Assembly: GCA_965227645.1 (NCBI GenBank)
Contig: OZ245773.1
Location: 3,968,001 to 4,032,000 of the forward strand
Origin: Flavimaribacter sp024343425
GTDB taxonomy: Bacteria > Pseudomonadota > Alphaproteobacteria > Rhizobiales > Rhizobiaceae
Reading direction: 5' to 3'
Length of the DNA: 64,000 bases
The notes below the pieces were generated by a model. It was not told where the DNA came from and did not search any database. It worked only from the letters and a program-made list of their open reading frames with translations. The translations under genes and the position numbers were made by a program. Positions 16,863 through 25,864 of this stretch are shown here, piece by piece (within the stretch, counting starts at the first letter, position 1; every line of letters begins with the position of its first letter).

Positions 16863-18095
16863 ATGTTGAACAGACGAATGCTGCTTGGCGCTGCTTCCGC
16901 GCTGGTTCTGGCCTGCTCGGCAGGCATGGCGCAGGCCGATGTCGTTAAAATCGGCGTCCTGGCGCCGGTCACCGGCAAGGCCGCGGCCGACGGACAGGAA
17001 ATGGTCAACGGCGTCCAGCTCGCCGTCGACGAACTGAACGCCAAAGGCGGGATCGACGGCAACACGTTCGAAGTCGTTGTCGGCGATGTCGGCGATGCGA
17101 GCGCGGACGCGGTCGCTACCGCCGCAGAACGCCTGCTCGGCGATCGCGACATGGGCGCGATCATGACCGGTTACGCATCCGGCTCGAACTTCGAAATCGA
17201 GATGATGGCCGAGCAGGACATGATCTATCTGATTTCAGCGAACTCGGCCCAGACGGAGGGAATCATTGCACCCAGCCCGGACGATTTCATGACGGTCTGG
17301 TCAACAACACCCTCCTATGACGGTTACAACACAGAGATCGTGCCCGTGATCGAGGGGCTCTCCGAAAGCGGCAAGCTCAGCCTTCCGAACAAGAAGGTCG
17401 CGATCATCTCATCCGACAATCCCTATTCCAAGACGATCGCCGAAGGCATGGTCGAGTCGTTCACCAAGGCCGGATGGGATGTCACGGAAAACGATCTCGT
17501 TCCCTTCGGCGAGATCAATGACTGGCGCGCCTTTCTCGCCAAGATCCGTCAGGATCCCCCGGCCGTCCTCATCAACACCGACTATGTTTCAGCCAACGCG
17601 GCGACCTTCATGACGCAATTCATGGAAGACCCGACAAACAGTCTCGTCTTCATCCAGTACGCGCCGTCGGTTCCGGAGTTCCTGGAACTGACGAAGGAGA
17701 AATCCTCCGGTGTTGTCTACAATCTGCTGGGCGGGGTGCTGAACACGCCGACCAATCCGCGCGCCGCCGAAATCATCGAGAAATACAAGACAGCCTATGG
17801 AACTGAACCAGGCACCTACGGGCCTGGCCTCTACGAGCAGGTGATGATCTACGCAGACGCGCTCGACCAGGTCGGCGATCCTTCAAAGAAGCTCGAAATC
17901 GGCGAAGCGATCGGCAAGACGAACAAGCAGACCGTCAGCGGCAACATACAGTTCGACCCCGCGACGCACCTGTCGGTCCAGAGCAATGACGGCGTGCCGA
18001 TCCAGTTCTACCAGATCCGCGATGGGGAACGCATCCTGTTCTACCCGGACAAGTACGCAACGGGTGAGTTCGAACAGCCGTCCTGGATGAAATAG
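16863..18095 (+). CDS. ABC transporter substrate-binding protein, Liv/urea type
   Basis: A 410-aa periplasmic binding protein of the Peripla_BP_6 (leucine/amide) class. A signal peptide covers about residues 1-25 with cleavage after AQA, and the mature protein begins DVVKIGVLAPVTGKAAADG, followed by QLAVDELNAKGGIDG, both typical of LivJ, AmiC and urea/short-amide binders. GGAGA lies six bases before the ATG. It is the first transporter gene after the three hydrolases and defines substrate specificity of the importer. The ligand cannot be named from sequence; an amide or N-acylated amino acid fits the neighbours. Confidence 0.92.
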   Translation: MLNRRMLLGAASALVLACSAGMAQADVVKIGVLAPVTGKAAADGQEMVNGVQLAVDELNAKGGIDGNTFEVVVGDVGDASADAVATAAERLLGDRDMGAIMTGYASGSNFEIEMMAEQDMIYLISANSAQTEGIIAPSPDDFMTVWSTTPSYDGYNTEIVPVIEGLSESGKLSLPNKKVAIISSDNPYSKTIAEGMVESFTKAGWDVTENDLVPFGEINDWRAFLAKIRQDPPAVLINTDYVSANAATFMTQFMEDPTNSLVFIQYAPSVPEFLELTKEKSSGVVYNLLGGVLNTPTNPRAAEIIEKYKTAYGTEPGTYGPGLYEQVMIYADALDQVGDPSKKLEIGEAIGKTNKQTVSGNIQFDPATHLSVQSNDGVPIQFYQIRDGERILFYPDKYATGEFEQPSWMK

Positions 18096-18149
18096 CAACC
18101 GAAAAGCCGGGTCGGAGCAATTCGACCCGGCGCCCCACCGGTAGTTTCA

Positions 18150-18881
18150 ATGACCAATGCGATAATCGAGGTTGTGGACGCCTGCAAATCGTTCGGGGGG
18201 CTGAAAGCCGTCAAGGACGTGTCCTTCACCGTAGGGGCCGGAGAAATATTCGGCATCGCCGGTCCGAACGGTTCGGGCAAGAGCACGCTGTTCAATCTCA
18301 TGACCGGCATCCCCTACGGACCGACGAGCGGCGAAATACGTTTCGACGGAACCCGCATCGACCGCTGGCCCGCCCACGCAATCGCCCGGTCCGGGCTCTG
18401 CCGGACATTCCAGAAGGATGCGGAGTTTCCCGATTTGACCGTTCTGGAAACGCTGCTGGTCAGCGCCGTTTACAACGGCAACCTGTCGGCCTCGGAGGCC
18501 GCGAACGAAGCGCAGAGCGTTCTCGAACTCGCGCAGTTCGACCCAAACCGCGTGGACATGCTCTCAAGCGAGCTCTCCGTTTATGAAAAGAAGCAGCTCA
18601 TGATCGCCTCGGCCCTGATTTCGAAGCCGAAGGTTCTGATGCTGGACGAGCCGGCCTCTGGCTTGACGAAACCTGAAATCGCGAAGCTCGACGCGTTGCT
18701 GCTCAGCGTGAACCGGGCCGGCGTCACCATTTTGCTGATCGAACATGTGCTGAGCCTGCTGCTCTCCGTGTCACAACGGCTTATCGTGCTCAACCAGGGC
18801 GCCATTCTGGCCCAAGGTCTGCCGTCGGATGTGGTCAAGGACCCGGCCGTCGCGGAAGCCTATCTCGGAGGCGGCGTCTGA
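18150..18881 (+). CDS. Branched-chain-type ABC transporter ATPase, LivG-like, with altered signature motif
   Basis: A 243-aa ATPase. Walker A is GPNGSGKST (about residues 39-47), Walker B is VLMLDEP, and the switch histidine is in LLIEHVL. The family signature, normally LSGGQ or LSYGQ, reads LSVYEKKQ here, lacking both the glycine and glutamine of the motif. Because the partner ATPase (next gene) has a normal LSGGE, the pair may have one degenerate ATP site. Its last base is the first base of the next start codon. Confidence 0.9.
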   Translation: MTNAIIEVVDACKSFGGLKAVKDVSFTVGAGEIFGIAGPNGSGKSTLFNLMTGIPYGPTSGEIRFDGTRIDRWPAHAIARSGLCRTFQKDAEFPDLTVLETLLVSAVYNGNLSASEAANEAQSVLELAQFDPNRVDMLSSELSVYEKKQLMIASALISKPKVLMLDEPASGLTKPEIAKLDALLLSVNRAGVTILLIEHVLSLLLSVSQRLIVLNQGAILAQGLPSDVVKDPAVAEAYLGGGV

Positions 18882-19603
18882 TGGAACGGCTTCTCGAGGT
18901 TTCCGATCTTTCCGCAGGCTATGGCGCCGTCACCGTGCTTCGCGGCGTCGACATCCATCTGGACGCAGGCGAGAGCATCGGCCTGTTCGGGCCGAACGGA
19001 CATGGCAAGACCACGCTGCTCAAGACCATTTCAGGCCTGATCCGGCCGACGGCCGGCGCCATTCGGTTTTCAGGAAATGACATCACGGCGGCGCGACCGC
19101 CCGACATCGTCAACGCCGGGCTGATCCACTCGCCGCAAGGCAACACGCTGTTCGGCGATATGCAGGTGCACGAAACGCTCGAACTGGCGTCGATAGCCAA
19201 GCGGGCGAAAGGCGACAGTCGCAAGAACCTGAAATCGGTTTTCGACCTGTTTCCAAGGCTGGAAGAACGCCGGACGCAGAAGGCGAAGACCTTGTCGGGC
19301 GGCGAACGGCAGATGCTTTCGATCGGCTGCGCGCTGATGTGCGTTCCCAAGCTGCTGATGCTGGATGAACCGACGCTGGGCCTTTCGCCGCGCCTGAAGA
19401 AGGAACTGGCCGCCGCTGTCGGCGACATCGCCCAAAGCGGCGTGCCGCTGGTGGTCGTCGAGCAGGACGTCGAGTTCCTGATGGCGTTGACGGACCGGCT
19501 CTACATGATCGAGCACGGCGAGATCGTACGGGAGATCGACAAGGCGAATGCGCCTGACCATGAGGAGGTCATGAAACTCTATTTCGGCGAGGTCTCCCAT
19601 TGA
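18881..19603 (+). CDS. Branched-chain-type ABC transporter ATPase, LivF-like
   Basis: A 240-aa ATPase with Walker A GPNGHGKTT, signature LSGGERQML, Walker B LLMLDEPTLG and switch region VVVEQDVEF. Length and order (after the LivG type, before the two permeases) fit LivF. It energises import together with the 243-aa ATPase; its canonical signature would complete the ATP site formed with the partner's Walker A. The gene overlaps both neighbours by 1-4 bp. Confidence 0.92.
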   Translation: MERLLEVSDLSAGYGAVTVLRGVDIHLDAGESIGLFGPNGHGKTTLLKTISGLIRPTAGAIRFSGNDITAARPPDIVNAGLIHSPQGNTLFGDMQVHETLELASIAKRAKGDSRKNLKSVFDLFPRLEERRTQKAKTLSGGERQMLSIGCALMCVPKLLMLDEPTLGLSPRLKKELAAAVGDIAQSGVPLVVVEQDVEFLMALTDRLYMIEHGEIVREIDKANAPDHEEVMKLYFGEVSH

Positions 19604-20469
19604 TCGACACGCTTTTTGCGACCCTTGTTTCGGGCCTTGTTCTCGGCTCGCTCTACGCCCTGATGGCAAGCGGCCTCAGCGTTGTGTGGACAACGCTTGG
19701 CGTCTTCAATTTTGCGCATGGCGCCTTGATGATGATCGGGGCTTTCTTTGCGTGGACGCTGGTCGAGCCGGTGGGCCTGCCCCTGCCGATAGGCATTCTG
19801 TGCGGCGCGCTCGGCGCCGCCGCAATCGGCATCGTGATCGAGCGACTGCTCGTGCGACCCTATTACGGCAACCGCAACATGCTGCTGATCACTGTGATGA
19901 CGACGCTTGCGGCCATGATCATCCTGGAAAAGAGCGCCCAGATGATCTGGGGAGCGCGGCTCAAGCAGCTGCCGCGACTGATCGACGGCGAGATTTCGAT
20001 CGCAAGCGCCACCATCTCCGCCCATGAAGCCGTGATGATCGTGCTTGCGCCTCTCGTGCTCGCAGCCATCTGGGCCTTCACCGTCAGAACCAATATCGGC
20101 CGGTCGCTGCGCGCGGTTGGCCAGAACCAGGATTCGGCGGCGCTGATCGGCATCAACGTGCCTTTCGCCTTTGCGCTGGCCTTCGGGATTTCGGCGGCGC
20201 TGGCGGGCCTGACGGGCGCGCTGCTCGGCTCGATCCGCTTCATCACGCCCGCCATGGGCGCCGATCCGCTGACCAAGGCGATGATCGTGGTGATCTTCGG
20301 CGGGCTTGGCAGCCTGGGCGCGACCGCCGGCGCCGCCTATCTGATCGGAATGATAGAGGCCATACTCGTCCTCTGGCTCGGGCTCTACTGGACGCCCTTC
20401 GTGCTGTTCCTGATCATGATCGTCGTCCTTGTCTTCAGGCCGAACGGAATATTCGGAGGCAACCAATGA
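19600..20469 (+). CDS. Branched-chain-type ABC transporter permease, LivH-like
   Basis: A 289-aa polytopic membrane protein, about eight hydrophobic segments. GLVLGSLYALMASGLSVVW and LGVFNFAHGALMMIGAF are hallmark N-terminal blocks of LivH/UrtB permeases. AVGQNQDSAALIGINV near residue 170-185 is the cytoplasmic loop that contacts the ATPase. The start codon is a TTG at 19600 overlapping the previous stop (TTGA), which indicates translational coupling. Confidence 0.9.
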   Translation: MIDTLFATLVSGLVLGSLYALMASGLSVVWTTLGVFNFAHGALMMIGAFFAWTLVEPVGLPLPIGILCGALGAAAIGIVIERLLVRPYYGNRNMLLITVMTTLAAMIILEKSAQMIWGARLKQLPRLIDGEISIASATISAHEAVMIVLAPLVLAAIWAFTVRTNIGRSLRAVGQNQDSAALIGINVPFAFALAFGISAALAGLTGALLGSIRFITPAMGADPLTKAMIVVIFGGLGSLGATAGAAYLIGMIEAILVLWLGLYWTPFVLFLIMIVVLVFRPNGIFGGNQ

Positions 20470-21413
20470 CCCCGATGATCAGAAACGTCGTTCTGCCGCT
20501 TGCGGCGCTGATTGCGCTGGCGCTTACGCCGATCTTCGTGATCGACAGCTACACGCGCCACCTGTTCATCATCGCCTTCATTTACGCGATTATCGCCTCG
20601 AACTGGAACTTGAGCCTCGGCCAATGCGGGGTCTTCAATTTCGGGCATCTGACATTCTTCGGCGTGGGCGTCTACACGGCGGCGATCCTCGCCAAGACGG
20701 TCGGGCTCAATCCGCTTCTGGCGATCGCCGCTGCCGGCGTCACGGCGCCAATCGTCGCATTTCTGATGGCGGCGCCGGTCGCCCGGCTCAAGGGCATCTA
20801 TGTGGTGCTGGTGACCTTTGCCTTCAGCCAGCTTGTCATGCAGCTTGTGCTGAGCCAGTCGCAGATTACCGGCGGCGCCGAAGGCATGGTGCGCATTCCC
20901 TATCTGAAGATCGGAGACTACTCCTTCATCCGCGACTACAAGCTCGGCTACTACTACCTGTGTCTCGGCCTGCTCGTCGTCTCCACCATCTTCCTCATCC
21001 TGATAGCCCGCTCGCCCTTCGGCAAATCCCTGAAGGCTGTGCGCGACGCGGAAGACTACGCCGTGTCGCGCGGAATATCGGTGTCGCGGCAGCGTGTGCT
21101 GGCGCTGGCGCTCAGCGCCATATTTACCGGCGTCGCCGGCGGTTTCTACGCAATCTATCTGCGGGTCGCCTCTCCGGAGGTGTTCGGTTTCGGCACCTTG
21201 ACGCTTGCGCTGTCCATGCTGCTGATCGGAGGCGTTGGAACCACCTACGGGCCGATTGTCGCCGCGCTCGCCATATCCTTCGCAACGGAATCGCTGGCCG
21301 GAATACGCGGCTTCGAGGAAGCGCGATACATCGTTATCGCCGTCGCCATGATATTGGTGCTTCGGCTTGCGCCCGAAGGCATATTGGGATTATTCAGGCG
21401 ACTTACGGGATAG
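20466..21413 (+). CDS. Branched-chain-type ABC transporter permease, LivM-like
   Basis: A 315-aa polytopic membrane protein. LSLGQCGVFNFGHLTFFGVG is the LivM counterpart of the LivH signature, and KAVRDAEDYAVSRGISVSRQ is the coupling loop. It overlaps the LivH-like gene by 4 bp and ends the operon: nothing on this strand follows for 168 bp. A GC-rich inverted repeat (GCGGCGCGCCGC) lies directly after the stop but has no T-run, so termination there is uncertain. Confidence 0.9.
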   Translation: MTPMIRNVVLPLAALIALALTPIFVIDSYTRHLFIIAFIYAIIASNWNLSLGQCGVFNFGHLTFFGVGVYTAAILAKTVGLNPLLAIAAAGVTAPIVAFLMAAPVARLKGIYVVLVTFAFSQLVMQLVLSQSQITGGAEGMVRIPYLKIGDYSFIRDYKLGYYYLCLGLLVVSTIFLILIARSPFGKSLKAVRDAEDYAVSRGISVSRQRVLALALSAIFTGVAGGFYAIYLRVASPEVFGFGTLTLALSMLLIGGVGTTYGPIVAALAISFATESLAGIRGFEEARYIVIAVAMILVLRLAPEGILGLFRRLTG

Positions 21414-21447
21414 CGGCGCGCCGCCAATCCGATTTGTCTTCCGGGCT

Positions 21448-21475
21448 TTGACTGGCGGCCCCACCGGTCTATAGC
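21448..21475 (+). promoter_or_regulatory. Sigma-70-like promoter for the MATE exporter gene
   Basis: TTGACT at 21448-21453, a 16-bp spacer and TATAGC at 21470-21475, about 106 bp before the exporter start. Both boxes are close to consensus. It separates the exporter transcript from the ABC operon. Confidence 0.45.
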
Positions 21476-21581
21476 TGGCTGGATTGCTTCAAAGCGAGTC
21501 TCTCATGCTTGTCTTCAGGCCGTTCGCGGCCGCCCTTGCCCTGTCCTGCAAGAACCCTGCTTCCTTCGCGACTGTCGCCTG

Positions 21582-22991
21582 ATGAGCGCGCCTGCGAAAT
21601 TCGTCACCGGCTCGACGATGCGCCATGTCATCGTGATGGCGGCGACCGGCTCGGTCGGCCTGGTGTCGATCTTCATCGTCGACGCCCTGAACCTGTTCTA
21701 CATTTCCCTGCTCGGCCAGTCGGAGCTCGCCGCCGTGATCGGCTATGCGGGAACGCTGATTTTCTTCACCGTGTCGATTTCCATCGGCATGTCGATCGCC
21801 GGCACCGCGATCACATCGCGGGCGCTGGGCGCGGAGGATCGGGAGCGGGCGAGAAGACTGGCCGGGGCGAGCCTGTTTTTCACCGGCCTGACGACAACGC
21901 TGTTCGTCTCCCTCGCCTTTCCCTTTCTGGATGTTCTGGTGGGAATGCTGGGCGCAACAGGCAGAACCGCGACGCTGACCGTTGAGTATATGCGCATCGT
22001 GCTGCCCTCGCTTCCGGTGATCGCCGTCGGCATGAGCATGGCCGGCCTGTTGCGCTCGACCGGGGACGCCAAGCGGGCGATGTTCATAACCCTGATCGGC
22101 GGCGCGGCGACGGCCGTGCTTGACCCGCTTTTCATCTTCGCCCTCGATCTCGGCATCCATGGCGCCGCCATATCGACCGTGATCTCGAGGTTCACGATCG
22201 TCATCGCCGGCTACTATTTTCTGCGCAGAATCCACGATCTTCTCGCCTTGCCGTCGCTTGCCGTGCTCTCTCATGCCCTGCGGCCCTATTTCGCGGTCGC
22301 CGGGCCTGCGATCATGACGCAGCTTGCAACGCCGGTCGGCAACGCCTTCGTCACCTTCGAGATCGCGTCCTACGGAGATTCCGCTGTGGCCGGCTGGGCC
22401 GTGGTCGGGCGAATTATTCCCGTGGCGTTCGGCGCGCTGTTCGCGATGTCCGGCGCGGTTGGCCCGATCCTCGGGCAGAACTACGGCGCACAGCGATATG
22501 ACCGGCTGCGCAGCACAATGCGCAATTCCTACTTTCTGATGACAGTTTACGTCGCCGTGATGTGCGTCATTCTCGCGCTTGGCCGCGATCAGATCGCAGC
22601 GCTCTTCGACGCAACCGGCGAGGCCGGCGATCTCGTCCGTTTCTTCTGCCTTTTCGTCAGCTTCTCATTCCTGTTCAACGGCTTGCTGTTCGTCTCCAAC
22701 GCCGCCTTCAACAATCTGGGCTACGCGTTCTATTCGACGCTCTTCAACTGGGGACGGTCGGCGGGCGTGATACCGCTGGTGTGGCTGGGATCCTGGCTCT
22801 ACGGCGCCGAAGGGGCGCTTGCGGGATTTGGCTTCAGCGGCGTTATTTTCGGACTTGGCGCCGCGTTCACCTGCCTGAAGGTGATCGACCAGATCGCAAA
22901 GACCCGTCCGCCCAAACCGCCACACGAGCCGGACATCCGGTTTCCGCCGGCCGCCAATTCGCCGTTCACCAGCGGCAAGGCGGCGACCTGA
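21582..22991 (+). CDS. MATE family efflux transporter
   Basis: A 469-aa inner-membrane protein with about 12 hydrophobic segments in two homologous halves, matching the MatE (PF01554) pattern: an N-terminal LLGQSELAAVIGYAGTL block, then the symmetric GAVGPILGQNYGAQRYDRL in the second half. MATE proteins export drugs or metabolites in exchange for Na+ or H+. The short N-terminus (MSAPAKFVTGSTMRHVIVMA) fits the family. No neighbour suggests a substrate. Its stop lies two bases from the stop of the convergent patatin gene. Confidence 0.92.
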   Translation: MSAPAKFVTGSTMRHVIVMAATGSVGLVSIFIVDALNLFYISLLGQSELAAVIGYAGTLIFFTVSISIGMSIAGTAITSRALGAEDRERARRLAGASLFFTGLTTTLFVSLAFPFLDVLVGMLGATGRTATLTVEYMRIVLPSLPVIAVGMSMAGLLRSTGDAKRAMFITLIGGAATAVLDPLFIFALDLGIHGAAISTVISRFTIVIAGYYFLRRIHDLLALPSLAVLSHALRPYFAVAGPAIMTQLATPVGNAFVTFEIASYGDSAVAGWAVVGRIIPVAFGALFAMSGAVGPILGQNYGAQRYDRLRSTMRNSYFLMTVYVAVMCVILALGRDQIAALFDATGEAGDLVRFFCLFVSFSFLFNGLLFVSNAAFNNLGYAFYSTLFNWGRSAGVIPLVWLGSWLYGAEGALAGFGFSGVIFGLGAAFTCLKVIDQIAKTRPPKPPHEPDIRFPPAANSPFTSGKAAT

Positions 22992-22993
22992 AT

Positions 22994-23890
22994 TTATGGA
23001 TTGGCCTTGCCTGCAAAGGCCATGATCGCATCGAGCGAATATTTCAGCTCGTCGCGTATCGGGGTCGTGGCTTCGAGAATTTCATCAGCCTTGAAGAAAT
23101 CGAGCACCCGGAAGGCGCTGACATCCGGCCGCAGGTAAATGTGCGGGCTCGCGGCCTTGAGCTTCATCGATATGATCGACTGCATCATGATCTGGCTCGA
23201 TCCGTATATGAGATCGACCGTTGTCGGACAGTCCTCGCTCGTGCCGCTCGGCCTGCCCACGACATCGATGCCGATGATGATGTCGGCAAGACCGGCCAGA
23301 TGGTCATAGGGAACAGGATTGAAGATGCCGCCATCGATCATGTAGCGGTTGTTGCAAAGCACAGGCCGGAACAGGGCCGGTATCGCCGATGAGGCGGCGA
23401 TCGCGTTGTAGAGGTCCCCACTCTCGCAAACGGCCTCTTCCTGCGCATAGAAATCCGTGACGATGATCTTCATTGGGATCCTGAGATCCTCGAAGCGTTT
23501 GGGCACGCTTTCGGGCAGGAAGGCCGGCAGGGTTCGCTCGATATTGAACTGGCCGAGACGAAATCCGCCGGAGAACATGTCGCCCATGCTGTAGGGCCGC
23601 GATTTCCAGATGCGGCTGATGACTTCGCTGCGCTTCGCAAAGACGGCCAACATGCTTTCGCGAACTTCGCGGCCCGTCATGCCCGCGGCCATACCCGATC
23701 CCAGGATCGACCCTATCGACGCGCCGGAAATCGCCACCGGTGTGATGCCCAGTTCGTCGAGCACCTCGATGACGTGAATATGGGCGACGCCGCGCGCGCC
23801 GCCAGCGCCGAATGCGACGGCGACCGTAGGCTCGCCGGAGATGCGGTGGACGGACGACAGGTCATCCGAAAGCGCTGGCTGGCTCTGCAT
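22994..23890 (-). CDS. Patatin-like phospholipase
   Basis: A 298-aa patatin/RssA-type serine hydrolase. The Ser-Asp dyad is visible: GASIGS (nucleophile elbow GxSxG) and MIDGGIFNPVP (Asp). The oxyanion loop is AFGAGGARGVAHIHVIEVL near the N-terminus. It is expected to hydrolyse acyl chains from phospholipids or another lipid. There is no signal peptide, so it is likely cytoplasmic or membrane-peripheral. The frame opens at an ATG at 23944, but that gives an unusual 18-residue extension without a ribosome binding site; 23890 is preferred. Confidence 0.9.
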   Translation of the reverse strand: MQSQPALSDDLSSVHRISGEPTVAVAFGAGGARGVAHIHVIEVLDELGITPVAISGASIGSILGSGMAAGMTGREVRESMLAVFAKRSEVISRIWKSRPYSMGDMFSGGFRLGQFNIERTLPAFLPESVPKRFEDLRIPMKIIVTDFYAQEEAVCESGDLYNAIAASSAIPALFRPVLCNNRYMIDGGIFNPVPYDHLAGLADIIIGIDVVGRPSGTSEDCPTTVDLIYGSSQIMMQSIISMKLKAASPHIYLRPDVSAFRVLDFFKADEILEATTPIRDELKYSLDAIMAFAGKANP

Positions 23891-24025
23891 AATCGGCTTT
23901 CCCGGATCGCGCGGCGACGGACGGAGAATCCATCCGGCCGGCATAGATCGAATGTGCGCTGTTCACGGCGGGAGTTCAAGAGCAGTGCGACAAACAGGCA
24001 CGGATTCAACTGAAGCGAAACACGC

Positions 24026-24586
24026 TCAATCCGGTTCGTGGACGAAGAAATGCATCGCGGTGTCGCCAAAGGCGCGTCTCTCCAGCAACCGGTATGAGCT
24101 GTCCACTTCCGGCGTGACGCTTGCGCGCTCTTCCAGCACCGCAAGAGCCCCGGCCTTGAGCCAGTTTCCCCGCGCCGCCGCATCGAGCGCGCGCTCGCCG
24201 AGACCTTTTTCGTAAGGTGGATCCGCGAACAGGATATCGAACGGCTCCATCGCCTGGATATCGCCGAGGGCCGTGGCGTCGCGCCGGTAGAGTTTTGATC
24301 TGCCTTGCGCCTGCAAAGCGTCGACATTGGAGCGGATGAGCGCGCGCCCTTCTGCGGATTGCTCCACGAACAGGGCGAAGGACGCGCCGCGCGACAGGGC
24401 TTCAAGGCCCACTGCGCCGGTTCCGGCGAACAGGTCGAGGACCCGGCTGCCCTCAACATCGATGCCGAGGCCGTGGGCAAGAATGTTGAATAGCGATTCC
24501 CGCGCGCGGTCCGTCGTGGGCCGGATCAAGGCGCCCTTGGGCGCGGCGAGCCGATGACCGCGATGACTACCGCCGACGATCCGCAT
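24026..24586 (-). CDS. rsmD: 16S rRNA (guanine966-N2)-methyltransferase RsmD
   Basis: A 186-aa Rossmann-fold methyltransferase that makes m2G966 in 16S rRNA during 30S assembly. It begins MRIVGGSHRGHRLAAPKG, the family's opening; RPTTDRARESLFNIL is the RNA-contact region, VLDLFAGTGAVGLEALSRGA is the SAM-binding motif and FADPPYEKG is the catalytic N-DPPY motif variant. It starts 20 bp inside the 3' end of rluB, the common arrangement in rhizobia. Confidence 0.95.
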   Translation of the reverse strand: MRIVGGSHRGHRLAAPKGALIRPTTDRARESLFNILAHGLGIDVEGSRVLDLFAGTGAVGLEALSRGASFALFVEQSAEGRALIRSNVDALQAQGRSKLYRRDATALGDIQAMEPFDILFADPPYEKGLGERALDAAARGNWLKAGALAVLEERASVTPEVDSSYRLLERRAFGDTAMHFFVHEPD

Positions 24587-25820
24587 CGCTTCCGCGCGGC
24601 TTGCGTCCGGCCGGACGGGGTTTCGACTTGCCTGCGCCCATTTTTGCGCCCGGCTTGCCGGAGGGTTTCCTGGCGGCTTTCTCCGGTCCGACGGGACGCG
24701 CGCCCGGCGCCATCCAGACGTTGGAGCCGCGATTGCGTTGCGGCGCGGGTTTGCGCTGCGGCTTGTCGTCGTCGCCGAAGGACGACTTGCCGCCTCTGGC
24801 GTCGCCGCCGTCAGGTCTGCCGCGTTTCACGTCTCCGGCCCGCTCGGTGCGGCCGTCAGGTTTCCTGAATTCCTTGCGTGGTCGTTCCGGTTTTTCGGCG
24901 TCCGGACCATGCTTGAGCAGCGGCGCGTCGAAATTTGCGCCGGCCGCCAGCGCGAGACGTTCGCCCAATTGCTCGCGCAACAGGCGGCTGCGCACTTCCG
25001 ATACGCCGCTTTCCGGTATGTCGCCGAGCTGGAACGGGCCGTAGGAGGTGCGAATGAGACGGTTGACCTCCAGACCGAGAGCGCCAAGCACGTTCTTGAT
25101 TTCGCGGTTCTTGCCTTCGCGCAGACCCATCGTGATCCAGACATTGGACCCTTGAACGCGGTCAAGCGTCGCTTCAATGCCGCCATAGAGCACGCCGTCG
25201 ACAGCGATGCCCTCCTGCAGCTTGTCAAGTTCGGCCTGCTCGATCTTACCGTGGGCGCGCACGCGGTAGCGGCGCAGCCACCCGGTCGACGGCAGTTCCA
25301 GCGTCCGGGCGAGACCTCCGTCATTGGTCAGGAGCAGCAGGCCCTCGGTGTTTATGTCGAGTCGACCGATGGACATGACGCGCGGCATCGTATTGGGCAG
25401 TCTTTCAAAAACCGTCGGACGGCCTTCGGGATCCTTGTGCGTGGTCACAAGGCCGATCGGCTTGTGGTAAAGCCAGAGCCGGGTCCGCTCGATCGCGCGG
25501 ATCGGCGCGCCGTCGACCTCGATCCGGTCCTTCAGCGTGACGTTGACGGCCGGCGACTGCAGCACCTCGCCATTCAGGCTGACGCGGCCCTCGGCGATCA
25601 TGCGTTCGGCGTCGCGACGCGATCCGACGCCGGCGCGCGCGAGACGCTTTGCGATGCGTTCCTCGCTGTTTTCATCGACGCTGACCACCGGCGCGCGGTT
25701 TGATTTTGCCGCAGGTTTTGCGGGCGGCTTTTTGCCGCCGCGGCCGGCGCCGCCTTTCGCGCCGCCCGGCCGTTCGCCAAATTTCCGTGATTTGGCCTTC
25801 GGGGACCGATTTTCCACCAT
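24567..25820 (-). CDS. rluB: RluB-type 23S rRNA pseudouridine synthase with basic tails
   Basis: A 417-aa RsuA/RluB/RluE-family pseudouridine synthase. Residues about 50-110 form an S4 RNA-binding domain (RIAKRLARAGVGSRRDAERM), followed by the catalytic domain with SIGRLDINTEGLLLLT (catalytic Asp) and KNREIKNVLGALGLEVNRL. RluB acts on U2605 of 23S rRNA. Both ends carry low-complexity Lys/Arg/Pro/Gly stretches, about 45 residues at the N-terminus and 115 at the C-terminus, longer than in enteric RluB. A role in RluE-like specificity is the alternative. Confidence 0.9.
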   Translation of the reverse strand: MVENRSPKAKSRKFGERPGGAKGGAGRGGKKPPAKPAAKSNRAPVVSVDENSEERIAKRLARAGVGSRRDAERMIAEGRVSLNGEVLQSPAVNVTLKDRIEVDGAPIRAIERTRLWLYHKPIGLVTTHKDPEGRPTVFERLPNTMPRVMSIGRLDINTEGLLLLTNDGGLARTLELPSTGWLRRYRVRAHGKIEQAELDKLQEGIAVDGVLYGGIEATLDRVQGSNVWITMGLREGKNREIKNVLGALGLEVNRLIRTSYGPFQLGDIPESGVSEVRSRLLREQLGERLALAAGANFDAPLLKHGPDAEKPERPRKEFRKPDGRTERAGDVKRGRPDGGDARGGKSSFGDDDKPQRKPAPQRNRGSNVWMAPGARPVGPEKAARKPSGKPGAKMGAGKSKPRPAGRKPRGSDADRRR

Positions 25821-25864
25821 CTATTGATTCCTATCAGGAGCGAGTTGCTCTATTACACCGGAAT

